DNA of 64,000 nt from Hyphomicrobiales bacterium (GCA_900473805.1 UCMS01000001.1:124001-188000), one strand, 5' to 3'; counted from the stretch's first letter, positions 54,573 to 63,716 are shown. Notes: generated by a model not told the origin, from the sequence alone. Made by a program: numbers and translations.

Positions 54573-55460
54573 ATGAACCTTGCCGAGACGATGCGCATCC
54601 ACGAGCCCTATCCGGGGTTGTTTGCCTATTACGACGGACGCATTGAGGGAAAGCGGCTGTATTCGGCAAAACCGAACTGGCTGGATGACGGCGCCTACAG
54701 CCTCGGCGTCGCGAGTTATGCAATCGTCTCCGGGACAGACGCGCTGGTCTACGACACACATATCTCCTTCGACCATGCGCGCGCCATCCGCAATCACCTC
54801 ACCGGGCTCGGGGTCCGCCGGATCCAGGTCGTGCTCAGCCATTGGCATACCGATCACGTGGCTGGCAATGCCGGCTTCATCGACTGCCCCATCCTGTCGA
54901 ACAAGTTGACCCGCGACACGCTGATCGAGAAGCGCAAGTCGCTTGCACAGAAGGATCCGCCGATCAACCCGGTCGTCATGCCGACAGAGACCTTCGAGGG
55001 CGAGACGGTGCTTCAGGTCGGTGACGTTACGGTCACCTTGATGCAGTTCGACATTCACAGTGCCGACGGGACCGTTCTCCTGCTGCCGCATCTCGGCGTG
55101 CTGCTGGCCGGCGACACGCTGGAAGACAGCGTCACCTATATCTCGGAGCCGACGAACACGACGCGGCACATTGCCGAACTTGAACGTCTGGCCAAGCTCG
55201 ACTTTGCCCGCGTCCTGCCCAATCACGGCGACGAGCAGGTGATCGCGTCCGGCGGCTATGCGCCTTCTCTGATTTGGGCGACGCGCGATTATCTGACGCG
55301 GCTCCTTTCAAGGATCGATGATCCGGCCCTTCTCGAAGAAAGTCTCGCCACTTTCATTGCGCCGGAACTTGCGGCGGGGACGCTCACCTACTTCGCGCCC
55401 TACGAGGCCGTCCACAGCCAGAACATCGCGGCCCTTCGAAGCGGGCATGCCGAGGATTAG
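54573..55460 (+). CDS. MBL-fold metallo-hydrolase
   Basis: A 295-residue metallo-beta-lactamase-fold protein. The zinc motif HxHxDH is in VVLSHWHTDHVAGNAG (~residue 90); HSADGTVLLLPHLGVLLAGD supplies the third His, then the Asp in LLAGDTLEDSV, and the last His in LPNHGDEQVIA (~215). The closest functional types are glyoxalase II-like, quinolone- or homoserine-lactone hydrolases, and thiol esterases; the substrate cannot be told. No signal peptide. ATG 54573 lies 2 nt after the oxidase stop. Confidence 0.88.
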   Translation: MNLAETMRIHEPYPGLFAYYDGRIEGKRLYSAKPNWLDDGAYSLGVASYAIVSGTDALVYDTHISFDHARAIRNHLTGLGVRRIQVVLSHWHTDHVAGNAGFIDCPILSNKLTRDTLIEKRKSLAQKDPPINPVVMPTETFEGETVLQVGDVTVTLMQFDIHSADGTVLLLPHLGVLLAGDTLEDSVTYISEPTNTTRHIAELERLAKLDFARVLPNHGDEQVIASGGYAPSLIWATRDYLTRLLSRIDDPALLEESLATFIAPELAAGTLTYFAPYEAVHSQNIAALRSGHAED

Positions 55461-55574
55461 CGGGAGGCGTCCTCGAACGTGGCTGCGGACCGTGTTTCGG
55501 GACCATTCATATTGACATCGCGGGCGAGAAGGGAAACTAAGGTTGATCGTTTAGTTTTCCATGACCGAGCCGAA

Positions 55575-56720
55575 ATGATCGATACAACTGCCGCGCTCGA
55601 AGAGGCCTGCCGCCTCCTCGCCCAATCCGATTTCATCACGATCGACACGGAATTCCTCCGCGAAACGACCTTCTGGCCGGAACTCTGCCTGATCCAGATG
55701 GCGAGCCCGGAGCATGAATACATTGTCGACCCCCTGGCCAAGGGCCTGGACCTCAAGCCCTTCTTCGAACTGATGGCCAATCCGGCTGTCGTGAAGGTCT
55801 TCCATGCGGCCCGCCAGGATATCGAAATCATCTTCCATCTCGGCGATCTGATCCCGCATCCGATCTTCGATACGCAGGTTGCGGCCATGGTCTGCGGCTT
55901 CGGCGACTCGGTCTCTTACGACCAGCTCGTGCAGAAGGTGAAGAACGTCCATATCGACAAGACCTCACGCTTCACCGACTGGAGTCGCCGTCCGCTCTCC
56001 GAAAAGCAGCTCGATTATGCGCTGGCCGATGTCACCCATCTGCGCGACGTCTATCTGAAGCTCAAAAAGCAGCTGGAAGCCGAAGGCCGCGCCGGGTGGC
56101 TGACCGAAGAGATGGCCATCCTGGAGTCGCGCGACACCTATGACCTGCATCCCGATCAGGCCTGGCAGCGGCTGAAGATGCGGCTGCGCAAGCCGACCGA
56201 ACTTGCCGTCATGCAATATGTCACCGCATGGCGCGAGCGCGAGGCTCGCTCGCGCAACGTGCCGCGTTCGCGCGTGCTGAAGGACGACGCGATTTACGAA
56301 ATCGCCCAGCAGCAACCGAAGGATGTGGAGGCACTCGGACGCCTGCGCACCATTCCCAAGGGGTGGGAACGCTCGAGTTCAGGCGCGGCGATCATCGAGC
56401 AGGTGAACACCGCCCTCGCCCTGCCGAAATCGGAGATGCCGCACCTGCAGCGCCACACGCATGCGCCCGAGGGCACTCAATCGGCCGTCGAACTCCTGAA
56501 GGTTCTGCTCCGTCTCACATCGGAAAAGCACGGTGTGGCCGCCAAGGTCATTGCAAACAGCGACGACCTGGAAAAGATCGCGGCCGAGGGTGAGAAGGCG
56601 GACGTTGCAGCTCTTCAGGGCTGGCGCAAGGACCTGTTCGGGGACCTCGCGCTAAAGCTGATTTCCGGCGGGGTCGGCCTGCGCTTCGTCGACAAGCGCG
56701 TCGAAGCGGTGGAGTTCTGA
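55575..56720 (+). CDS. rnd: Ribonuclease D
   Basis: A 381-residue 3'-5' exoribonuclease for tRNA 3'-end maturation. The DEDDy residues are in FITIDTEFLRETTF (~22-35), VFHAARQDIEIIFHLG (~80-95) and LDYALADVTHLRDVY (~160-175), and the HRDC domain starts about 208 (TELAVMQYVTAWREREARSR). ATG 55575 (MIDTTAALEEACRLLAQSD) is the normal N-terminus; an upstream in-frame extension has no homology. It is followed 3 nt later by a GNAT gene, part of a dense plus-strand run. Confidence 0.95.
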   Translation: MIDTTAALEEACRLLAQSDFITIDTEFLRETTFWPELCLIQMASPEHEYIVDPLAKGLDLKPFFELMANPAVVKVFHAARQDIEIIFHLGDLIPHPIFDTQVAAMVCGFGDSVSYDQLVQKVKNVHIDKTSRFTDWSRRPLSEKQLDYALADVTHLRDVYLKLKKQLEAEGRAGWLTEEMAILESRDTYDLHPDQAWQRLKMRLRKPTELAVMQYVTAWREREARSRNVPRSRVLKDDAIYEIAQQQPKDVEALGRLRTIPKGWERSSSGAAIIEQVNTALALPKSEMPHLQRHTHAPEGTQSAVELLKVLLRLTSEKHGVAAKVIANSDDLEKIAAEGEKADVAALQGWRKDLFGDLALKLISGGVGLRFVDKRVEAVEF

Positions 56721-56723
56721 TCC

Positions 56724-57221
56724 GTGCCGGCGCTATCCCTGCGCCGTGCGACGGAGGCCGACATCCCGTTCATCATGGAGACCGAGCGCAAGCCGGGCTA
56801 CGACCAATTTATCGGGCGTTACAGTCTCGAAGAGCACGTTGCGCAGCTCGCTGACCCGGCTTTCGCCTATCTGATCGGCGAGACTGCCGAAGGTTCGGCG
56901 CTCGGCTTCGTCATTCTGAGGGATCTCAACCGGCGCGATGGCAATGCCTGCGTCAAGCGCATCGCGGTCTCAAGCCCGGAAAAGGGCGTGGGCACGCCGC
57001 TGCTCGCCGGCGCCGTCGACTTTGCCTTCCTCGAAACCAATGCCCATCGCCTCTGGCTCGACGTGGTCAGCGGCAATTTGAGAGCGCAGACCGTCTATCG
57101 CAAGGTCGGCTTCATCCAGGAAGGCGTACTGCGCGAGGCGGCGCTGCTCCCGGATGGCAGCCGCTCCGATTTCTTTCTGATGTCCATCCTTCGCCCCGAA
57201 TGGGCGGTGCGGCGCGGCTGA
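56724..57221 (+). CDS. GNAT-family N-acetyltransferase (RimJ/RimL-like)
   Basis: A 165-residue acetyltransferase with LRRATEADIPFIMETERKPG, the acetyl-CoA segment KRIAVSSPEKGVGTPLLAGA (QxxGxG/A region), and RLWLDVVSGNLRAQTVYRKV and GFIQEGVLREAALLPDGSRS near the end. The substrate is unknown; possibly a ribosomal protein N-terminus or a small amine. Start GTG 56724, 3 nt after rnd. Likely translated with rnd. Confidence 0.85.
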   Translation: MPALSLRRATEADIPFIMETERKPGYDQFIGRYSLEEHVAQLADPAFAYLIGETAEGSALGFVILRDLNRRDGNACVKRIAVSSPEKGVGTPLLAGAVDFAFLETNAHRLWLDVVSGNLRAQTVYRKVGFIQEGVLREAALLPDGSRSDFFLMSILRPEWAVRRG

Positions 57222-57229
57222 GGGACATC

Positions 57230-58207
57230 ATGGAACTTCCCGCCCCTCTCCGCTCTGCAGTCGACCAAATGCTCTCGGGCGAACCTCTGGAAAAGCTCGC
57301 CAAGGCGAGCGCCATTCTCTCGGATCGCTACCGGCGCGAAGTGCGCGACGGACGGTTTCACATCGATGATGCGCTGGCCGCCAAGGCCTATCTCGCGACC
57401 CGTATGCCCGCCACGTTCGCCGCCGTTCGCGCGGCGCTGTACATGGTTGAGGATGCGGCACCGGACTTTCAGCCTCAGACGCTGATCGATCTCGGCTGCG
57501 GCCCCGGCACCGCACTCTGGGCGGCGGCGGATACGTGGAGCAGTCTGGCATCTGCCGAGATGGTGGAAGCGAGTGGCGCGATCCGCAGCGTCGGCGAGAA
57601 GCTCGCTGCCTCCGGCAGCGTGAAAAGCCGCTGGCAGGCGGGCGACGTGACGGGCAAGATCCCGGCGCTTGGGCCAGCCGATCTGGTGACGCTTGCCTAT
57701 GTGCTGGATGAGCTTCCGCCGGCAACCATCAGAACCGTCACGGAAAAACTCTGGACGCTGACCAAGGGCATGCTGGTCGTCATTGAGCCGGGCACGCCTG
57801 CCGGATGGCAGCGCATTCTGGCCGTTCGCGACAGACTGCGATCCCTCGGCGCCCATCTTGTCGCCCCCTGCATGCATTCTGACGACTGTCCGATCGTGGC
57901 ACCGGACTGGTGCCACTTCTCCCGCCGCGTGGCGCGGTCGCGGGTGCACCGGATGGCCAAGGGCGCCGAGGTGCCGTGGGAAGACGAGAAATACGTCTTC
58001 ATCGCCGCATCGCGCGCGCCTGTCACGATCAGCGGCGACCGGGTGCTTGCTCCGCCGCGCGTCAATGGCGGTGTCGGGCGGGTGAAACTCTGTCGCACCG
58101 ATGGCACGGCTGCCGAACTGACTCTCAGTAAGCGCGACGGCGAGGCCTTCAAGGAGATCCGCCGCGCCGATTGGGGCGATCGGCTGGACTTGGGAGATAA
58201 GGGATGA
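57230..58207 (+). CDS. Rsm22-family ribosomal methyltransferase-like protein
   Basis: A 325-residue SAM-binding protein of the Rsm22/METTL17 family. Motif I is LIDLGCGPGTALWAAAD (~85-100), and DLVTLAYVLDELP follows. The C-terminal half carries the conserved Cys set MHSDDCPIVAPDWCHFSRRV, which in METTL17/Rsm22 binds a 4Fe-4S cluster. In mitochondria the family is needed for small-subunit assembly; the bacterial role is assumed similar. Start ATG 57230, with an 8-nt gap from the GNAT stop. Its stop overlaps the start of DUF2891 by ATGA. Confidence 0.87.
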   Translation: MELPAPLRSAVDQMLSGEPLEKLAKASAILSDRYRREVRDGRFHIDDALAAKAYLATRMPATFAAVRAALYMVEDAAPDFQPQTLIDLGCGPGTALWAAADTWSSLASAEMVEASGAIRSVGEKLAASGSVKSRWQAGDVTGKIPALGPADLVTLAYVLDELPPATIRTVTEKLWTLTKGMLVVIEPGTPAGWQRILAVRDRLRSLGAHLVAPCMHSDDCPIVAPDWCHFSRRVARSRVHRMAKGAEVPWEDEKYVFIAASRAPVTISGDRVLAPPRVNGGVGRVKLCRTDGTAAELTLSKRDGEAFKEIRRADWGDRLDLGDKG

Positions 58208-59214
58208 CCACGCGACTGACATCCGAGCTTGCCTCCCGCTTCGCGACGATCGCGCTCGACCATGTCACCCGCGAATATCCCAATCATATCCTGCACGGGC
58301 TCGAAGGGCCTGATGACGCGAAGACGCCATGCGAGCTTCATCCGGTCTTTTACGGCAGCTACGACTGGCATTCCTGCGTGCATGGCTACTGGATGCTGGC
58401 GCGGCTGCTGCGGCTTCATCCGGAAATGCCGGAAGCGCAGGCGATCCGCGATCTCTTCGGCGCGATGCTGGTGCCCGAGAAGATCGCCGGCGAGTGCGCC
58501 TATTTCGACCGGCCGATGGCGCGCGGTTACGAGCGGCCCTATGGCTGGGGCTGGTTGCTGAAGCTTGCCGCCGAGTTACACGGCCACGAGGAACCAGCCT
58601 GGGGCGCTGCGCTGTCTCCGCTGACGGAGCGGATCGTCCAGCGTTTTCGCGACTTCCTGCCGCTCGCCACCTATCCGGTGCGGGTGGGCACGCATTATAA
58701 CACCGCTTTTGCGCTGAGGCTTGCCGCCGACTACACCGAGACCGCCGGAGACGACAGTCTCTTCGCTCTGCTGCGTGCCACGGCGCAACGCTGGTACGGC
58801 GCTGACACCGCCTGCCCCGCCTGGGGTGAGCCCTCGGGCGACGACTTCCTGTCGCCGGCTCTGATCGAGGCGGAATGCATGCGCCGGCTTCTGCACGCGT
58901 CCGACTTCGCCCGCTGGTTCGATGGTTTCCTGCCTGACATCGCAGCCAGCCAGCCGCGCACGCTGTTTACGCCCGCCTCCGTTTCCGATCGCTCGGATGG
59001 CAAGATTGCCCATCTCGATGGCCTGAGCCTCAGCCGCGCCTGGTGCTGGACCTCTCTGGCGAGCACCCTGCCCGACACGGACCCACGCCGACCTGTGATG
59101 ATCGAGGCCGCGCATGGGCATCTCCGAGCCGGGATCGCGCATGTGGCTGGCGACTATATGGGCGAACACTGGCTGGCGAGTTTTGCCGTCCTGGCGCTGA
59201 CGGAGACGGAATGA
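58204..59214 (+). CDS. DUF2891 protein
   Basis: A 336-residue, mainly alpha-helical protein. Conserved stretches are HPVFYGSYDWHSCVHGYWML (~49-68), FDRPMARGYERPYGWGWLLK (~99), and PVRVGTHYNTAFALRLAADY (~158), rich in His/Trp/Tyr, plus EPSGDDFLSPALIEAECMRR. The fold is likely an alpha/alpha barrel of the glycosidase or unsaturated glucuronyl hydrolase kind. I know of no activity. It overlaps both neighbours (ATGA start; ATGATG at the end), so it is translated with Rsm22-like and aconitase X. Confidence 0.87.
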   Translation: MTTRLTSELASRFATIALDHVTREYPNHILHGLEGPDDAKTPCELHPVFYGSYDWHSCVHGYWMLARLLRLHPEMPEAQAIRDLFGAMLVPEKIAGECAYFDRPMARGYERPYGWGWLLKLAAELHGHEEPAWGAALSPLTERIVQRFRDFLPLATYPVRVGTHYNTAFALRLAADYTETAGDDSLFALLRATAQRWYGADTACPAWGEPSGDDFLSPALIEAECMRRLLHASDFARWFDGFLPDIAASQPRTLFTPASVSDRSDGKIAHLDGLSLSRAWCWTSLASTLPDTDPRRPVMIEAAHGHLRAGIAHVAGDYMGEHWLASFAVLALTETE

Positions 59215-60896
59215 TGAGCAGCCTCCATGACACCGTCGACATCACGAGCCGCGCGCTCGTTTCAGGCTCTGCGGAGGGAGAGGTGTTGTTCACCGATACG
59301 GCACTCAGCTTCTGGGGCGGTGCGGACGCCGTAACCGGCGAGATCATCGACCGGCATCACCCGTTGAGCGGCGAACGGCTGACGGGCCGGGTCCTTGCCC
59401 TGCCCACCAGCCGCGGGTCCTGCACCGGCAGCGGCGTCATCCTCGAACTGATCCTCAACGGACAAGGTCCCGCCGCGATCGTGCTCGAACATCCCGAGGC
59501 GATCATCACGCTCGGCGTCATCGTCGCGGAGGAAGTGTTCGGCCGGTCCATTCCGGTGATTGCGGTCGGCAAAGAGCAGTTTGCGGCTTTGAAGACAGCG
59601 AGGCTTATCCGGATCAGCGATGCCGTTGCTGACATTGGTTCGGACATCGCGCTCACGGATCAGGACCAGGCCATTCTCGCCGGCGAGCGGGGCGAAGCGG
59701 CTGCCGTTGCCATGCGGATCGTGCTGCGGATGGCGGCGCTCGAGGGCGCGACGGAACTCATTGATATCACCCGCGCCCATATCGACGGCTGCATCTATAC
59801 CGGTCCAGGCGGCCTCGCCTTTGCCGAGAAGCTGCGCGATCTTGGCGGTCGCGTGGTGGTGCCGACGACGCTGAATGCGATTTCGGTCGATCATCGCCGC
59901 TGGCAGGCGCAGGGCGTTGCGGAAGCGCTTGGGCGTCCGGCAGCGGCTGTCGCCGATGCCTATGTGGCAATGGGAGCACAAGCCACCTTCACTTGCGCGC
60001 CCTATCTGCTCGACGACAGGCCCGCGCGCGACGAGCAGATCGTCTGGGCGGAATCGAATGCCGTCGTCTATGCCAACAGCGTGCTCGGCGCGCGGACGAT
60101 GAAATACCCTGACTATCTCGACATCGCGATCGCGCTGACGGGACGGGCTCCCAGGGCGGGCTGTCATCTGCCGGAGGAGCGTGCGCCGCAGGTCCGGGTC
60201 ATCGTGCCGCCGCTTGAGGGCGCCGATGACAGTCTCTGGCCGCTGATCGGCTATCTGATCGGGACCGTTTCGCCCGATGCCATTCCATTGGTCGAGGGAG
60301 TGGCCGGGCACCGCCCGGATACAGACGCTCTCAAGGCCTTCGGGGCAGCGTTTGCCACCACCTCGGCGGCACCGATGTTCCACATCGCCGGCGTCACGCC
60401 GGAGGCACGCGAGGCCAATTCCTTCGCAGACCTCGACCTGCCGACCATCTCACTCACCCACCAGGACCTGCTGCGGGCCTGGCAAGAACTGAACGGCGCA
60501 GAGGCCGGCCCGGTACAGTTTGTATCGCTCGGTAACCCTCATTTTTCGGCCACGGAACTGGCCGCCCTCGCAGCGCTCTGTCGGAACAAGACACGGGCTC
60601 CGCATGTGCCGCTCGTCGTCACCTGCGGGCGCGCGGAGATGGCCAAGGCGGATGCCTCGGGCGATGTCGCCGTGCTCACGGCGTTCGGCGTCACGCTCGT
60701 CAACGACACCTGCTGGTGCATGGTGACCGAGCCTGTCATCCCCCTCGATGCTGAGGTCATCATGACCAATTCCGGCAAATACGCTCATTACGGCCCCGGC
60801 CTCACCGGACGGACCATGCGTTTCGGCAGTCTCGCGGCCTGTGTCGAGGCTGCAGTCACGGGCGAGGATCGCGGTACCTTGCCAGTATGGCTCTGA
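59211..60896 (+). CDS. Aconitase X, fused small/large subunit (cis-3-hydroxy-L-proline dehydratase-like)
   Basis: A 561-residue protein of the AcnX family. The swivel (small) domain is at the N-terminus with LALPTSRGSCTGSGVILELI (~62-81), followed by the large DUF521-type domain: LTDQDQAILAGERGEAAAVA, PTTLNAISVDHRRWQ, and GARTMKYPDYLDIAIAL. Cys for a metal centre may be ATFTCAPYLL, RAGCHLPEE and NDTCWCMVTEP. Fused bacterial forms studied from Agrobacterium and Azospirillum relatives dehydrate cis-3-hydroxy-L-proline. No other hydroxyproline gene is beside it here, so the substrate is tentative. ATG 59211/59214 overlaps the DUF2891 stop. Confidence 0.86.
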   Translation: MMSSLHDTVDITSRALVSGSAEGEVLFTDTALSFWGGADAVTGEIIDRHHPLSGERLTGRVLALPTSRGSCTGSGVILELILNGQGPAAIVLEHPEAIITLGVIVAEEVFGRSIPVIAVGKEQFAALKTARLIRISDAVADIGSDIALTDQDQAILAGERGEAAAVAMRIVLRMAALEGATELIDITRAHIDGCIYTGPGGLAFAEKLRDLGGRVVVPTTLNAISVDHRRWQAQGVAEALGRPAAAVADAYVAMGAQATFTCAPYLLDDRPARDEQIVWAESNAVVYANSVLGARTMKYPDYLDIAIALTGRAPRAGCHLPEERAPQVRVIVPPLEGADDSLWPLIGYLIGTVSPDAIPLVEGVAGHRPDTDALKAFGAAFATTSAAPMFHIAGVTPEAREANSFADLDLPTISLTHQDLLRAWQELNGAEAGPVQFVSLGNPHFSATELAALAALCRNKTRAPHVPLVVTCGRAEMAKADASGDVAVLTAFGVTLVNDTCWCMVTEPVIPLDAEVIMTNSGKYAHYGPGLTGRTMRFGSLAACVEAAVTGEDRGTLPVWL

Positions 60897-60910
60897 GCAT
60901 CCCTTTTCAC

Positions 60911-61318
60911 TCACGAATGCATCTTTGCGCCCTTGGTGATCTTGTCTGCGATCTTCCTCTCGGCGCGGAGCGCAAGACCTACAACACGGGCCGTCTCAGG
61001 ATCGAACTGGGCGAACACCGCACGGTTGTCGATGTCATTGCCGGTCGAGAACATCTCCTCGACATAGAGTGATGCCTTCACCTCACGCTCCAGGGCGCGA
61101 CGATGGATCGTCTTGAGCGTTTCCCGGTCGCAAGACAACACCACCATTGGCTGGATGCAGAGGGCGTTGTAAACATGTCCGGCGGCATCGCGATATGGCT
61201 CGCCGATCAAGCTTGTGTTCGCGCCGACGATGCCGCTGACCAAAAAAGCGGTAACATTGAGTTTCTGCCAGATGAGCAGATCATCTCTGAGGACGATGAC
61301 GATTTTGGTGTCGAACAT
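60911..61318 (-). CDS. DUF2000 protein
   Basis: A 135-residue alpha/beta protein starting MFDTKIVIVLRDDLLIWQKL, with NVTAFLVSGIVGANTSLIGE and NALCIQPMVVLSCDRETLKT. This is the DUF2000 family, which has a peptidyl-tRNA hydrolase-like fold in known structures. Function is unknown. The start is inferred from the family N-terminus. It is divergent from the AraC gene with essentially no gap, a frequent pairing, so the AraC protein may control it. It is convergent with aconitase X (14 nt between stops). Confidence 0.87.
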   Translation of the reverse strand: MFDTKIVIVLRDDLLIWQKLNVTAFLVSGIVGANTSLIGEPYRDAAGHVYNALCIQPMVVLSCDRETLKTIHRRALEREVKASLYVEEMFSTGNDIDNRAVFAQFDPETARVVGLALRAERKIADKITKGAKMHS

Positions 61319-61328
61319 GAAGCACTCC

Positions 61329-62219
61329 ATGGCGGGCTGGACAAAAACTGAAACCGGGCTAGCAGCCACGGTAGGTCAGCGTCTTGAACGTTCGTGCAGC
61401 ACCGACGACACGCTGGTGACCTCCGAGGACAGCCACGGCATCGAACGCATCGAGGCTCGGTTTTACGGGAACCGCTTCTCGCCGCACCGGCACGATACCT
61501 ATGCGCTCGGCCTGACCCTGAGCGGCGTCCAGACCTTTTCCTATCGCGGGGCCTCCCGTTTCAGCCTGCCGGGAAATGTCATCGTGCTGCATCCGGACGA
61601 AGTTCATGACGGGAGTGCTGGAACAGATGCGGGACTGCGCTATCGGATGATGTATGTGCCGCCCGAACAGGTCCAGGCAGCCAGCCAGGAAGGCGCAGTC
61701 TCGCTGCCCTTCGTCTCAGAGCCTGTTTTGGATGATGCCCGTCTGGCGCAGGCGCTTGGCGAGGCACTGGCTGACCTCGACACCCCGATCGGCGACCTTG
61801 CCTATGCGGACCTAATGGCGCGGATCGCCGATGGCCTCGGTCGGAATGCCGGTGCCCAGCTGAAGATCGGACCACGGGCCGAACGAGCGGTGCGCGCCGC
61901 GCGGGCCTATTTGCGGGACAATGTCAGTAAGATCATCTGGTCGGAAGAGCTCGAGGTCGTCACCGACCTCAACCGCTATTCTCTGGCGCGGCAGTTTCGC
62001 CTGGCAACCGGTACAAGCCCACATCGGTATCAGATCATGCGTCGCCTAGAGAACGCGAAACGGCTGATGCTGAAGGGTGTACCGCTTGCGGAAACTGCAG
62101 CCGAGGTCGGCTTTGCCGACCAGAGCCACCTGACCCGACACTTCAAGGCATCCTATGGCATTACTCCCGGGCGATGGCTTTCGCTCACCACAGGTCAGCC
62201 GGGCATTCACAGTCATTGA
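61329..62219 (+). CDS. AraC-family regulator with cupin-type sensor domain
   Basis: A 296-residue regulator. The N-terminal AraC-binding cupin has ARFYGNRFSPHRHDTYALGL and GNVIVLHPDEVHDGSAGTDA with the His-rich barrel entrance. The C-terminal HTH_18 region has LEVVTDLNRYSLARQFRLAT (~205-224), GTSPHRYQIMRRLENAKRLM and GFADQSHLTRHFKASYGITP. ATG 61329 gives MAGWTKTETGLAATVG; ATG 61317 is an alternative that overlaps the divergent start codon of DUF2000. The ligand is unknown. Downstream, 80 nt on, is a secreted phytase-like gene. Confidence 0.9.
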   Translation: MAGWTKTETGLAATVGQRLERSCSTDDTLVTSEDSHGIERIEARFYGNRFSPHRHDTYALGLTLSGVQTFSYRGASRFSLPGNVIVLHPDEVHDGSAGTDAGLRYRMMYVPPEQVQAASQEGAVSLPFVSEPVLDDARLAQALGEALADLDTPIGDLAYADLMARIADGLGRNAGAQLKIGPRAERAVRAARAYLRDNVSKIIWSEELEVVTDLNRYSLARQFRLATGTSPHRYQIMRRLENAKRLMLKGVPLAETAAEVGFADQSHLTRHFKASYGITPGRWLSLTTGQPGIHSH

Positions 62220-62299
62220 AATTTCACCTGATCGCAATCGGTGCGACATGAAGCCTCAATAGCACTCTGGCGTTTCCTCCTTCCCAACAAGGTGACGCC

Positions 62300-63658
62300 A
62301 TGACCAAAGCTCTTCTGACGTCTGCTGCCCTCTTCGTTCTCTTCGTCTCCCAGGCCTCGGCCGAGGAGAAGGCCTTTCCGGCCAAGCTGGTGAATCAGGC
62401 CATCCTGCCGGCCAACACCATCATCGCCGCTCCGGCCGATGCGCCGGCCTATCTCAAGACCTCCGGCAAGTTCTCGACCGCCGACCGCAAGCGCGCCGAG
62501 GCCATCGGCTCCGTTCCCGGCAAGGATGGCGTGCGTCCGACCGGCCTGTCGCTTCCCTTCGACGGCCAGCCCGTACAGGGTTTTTCCGGCATCAAGGCCA
62601 TGCCCGACGGCAGCTTCTGGAGCCTGTCGGACAACGGCTTCGGTTCGAAGACGAATTCCACCGATGCCATGCTGATGCTGCATCACCTGACCTTCGACTG
62701 GGATGCCGGCACGGTAAAGGTCGAAAAGACCCTGTTCCTCACCGATCCCGACAAGAAGGCACCCTTCCCGATCACCATGGAAGGCTCGGACAAGCGTTAT
62801 CTGACCGGGGCGGATTTCGACGTCGAATCCATCCAGCCGGTCGCGGATGGTTTCTGGGTCGGCGAAGAACTCGGTCCATACATCCTGAAGTTCTCGATCG
62901 AGGGCGTGCTGACCGACGTCATCGCGACCAAGGCCGGCGAGATCGAGGTTAAGTCGCCCGACAATCCGACCATCGTCGTCCCGGCCAATCCCGCCGCCAA
63001 GATGCCGGCCTTCAACCTCAAGCGCTCCGGCGGCTATGAGGGCCTCGCCATGTCGAAGGACGGCACGAAGCTCTATGGCCTGCTCGAAGGTCCGCTTTAT
63101 CTCGAAGACGGCTCTGTCGAAAAGGCCGATGGCCTCACCGCACTGCGCATCATCGAACTCGACGCTGCCTCCAAGGCCTGGACCGGCAAGACCTGGCTCT
63201 ATCCGCTGTCGGAAGGCGGCGAAGCGATCGGTGACTTCAACATGATCGACGAGACGACGGCGCTGGTCATAGAGCGCGACAATGGCGCTGGTGTCGCCGA
63301 CAAGGCTTGCGCCGATCCGAAGGCACCGGCTCCCGACTGCTTTGCCGTTCCGGCCAAGCACAAGCGCATCTACAAGATCGAGATGACGGACGAAATGGCC
63401 GGCAAGGCCGTGCGCAAGATCGGCTATATCGACCTGATGAAGATCGAAGACCCCGACAACAAGAAGCGTCAGGGCGGCGGCGAAGGCTTCTACGACATGC
63501 CTTTCGTCACCATCGAGAATGTCGACGTGGTCGATCCGACCCACATCATCGTCGGCAACGACAACAATCTGCCCTTCTCTGCCGGTCGTGCGCTGGACAA
63601 GGCTGATGACAGCGAATTCGTTCTGCTGGAAGTCGGCGAGTTTCTTGCGGCGAAGTAA
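62300..63658 (+). CDS. Secreted 'esterase-like activity of phytase' family protein
   Basis: A 452-residue protein with a Sec signal (ALLTSAALFVLFVSQASA) and a six-bladed propeller-like domain. Family marks are FSGIKAMPDGSFWSLSDNGF (~95-114), FDVESIQPVADGFWVGEELG, KRSGGYEGLAMSKDGTKLYG, and FNMIDETTALVIERDNGAGV, and VVDPTHIIVGNDNNLPFSAG near the end. Acidic clusters likely bind calcium. The family was named from a phytase-associated esterase activity; true substrate unknown. Start ATG 62300. Confidence 0.88.
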   Translation: MTKALLTSAALFVLFVSQASAEEKAFPAKLVNQAILPANTIIAAPADAPAYLKTSGKFSTADRKRAEAIGSVPGKDGVRPTGLSLPFDGQPVQGFSGIKAMPDGSFWSLSDNGFGSKTNSTDAMLMLHHLTFDWDAGTVKVEKTLFLTDPDKKAPFPITMEGSDKRYLTGADFDVESIQPVADGFWVGEELGPYILKFSIEGVLTDVIATKAGEIEVKSPDNPTIVVPANPAAKMPAFNLKRSGGYEGLAMSKDGTKLYGLLEGPLYLEDGSVEKADGLTALRIIELDAASKAWTGKTWLYPLSEGGEAIGDFNMIDETTALVIERDNGAGVADKACADPKAPAPDCFAVPAKHKRIYKIEMTDEMAGKAVRKIGYIDLMKIEDPDNKKRQGGGEGFYDMPFVTIENVDVVDPTHIIVGNDNNLPFSAGRALDKADDSEFVLLEVGEFLAAK

Positions 63659-63674
63659 CGCCTATCTTTATCAC

Positions 63675-63703
63675 GCGAGCGCTCGGAAAAACCGGGCGCT
63701 CGC
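63675..63703 (+). terminator. Hairpin after the phytase-like gene
   Basis: GCGAGCGC/GCGCTCGC arms (8 bp) with additional CGG/CCG pairing inside and AAAAA in the loop. No T tract follows; it separates two convergent genes. Confidence 0.55.
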
Positions 63704-63716
63704 TTCCGACGATCCG

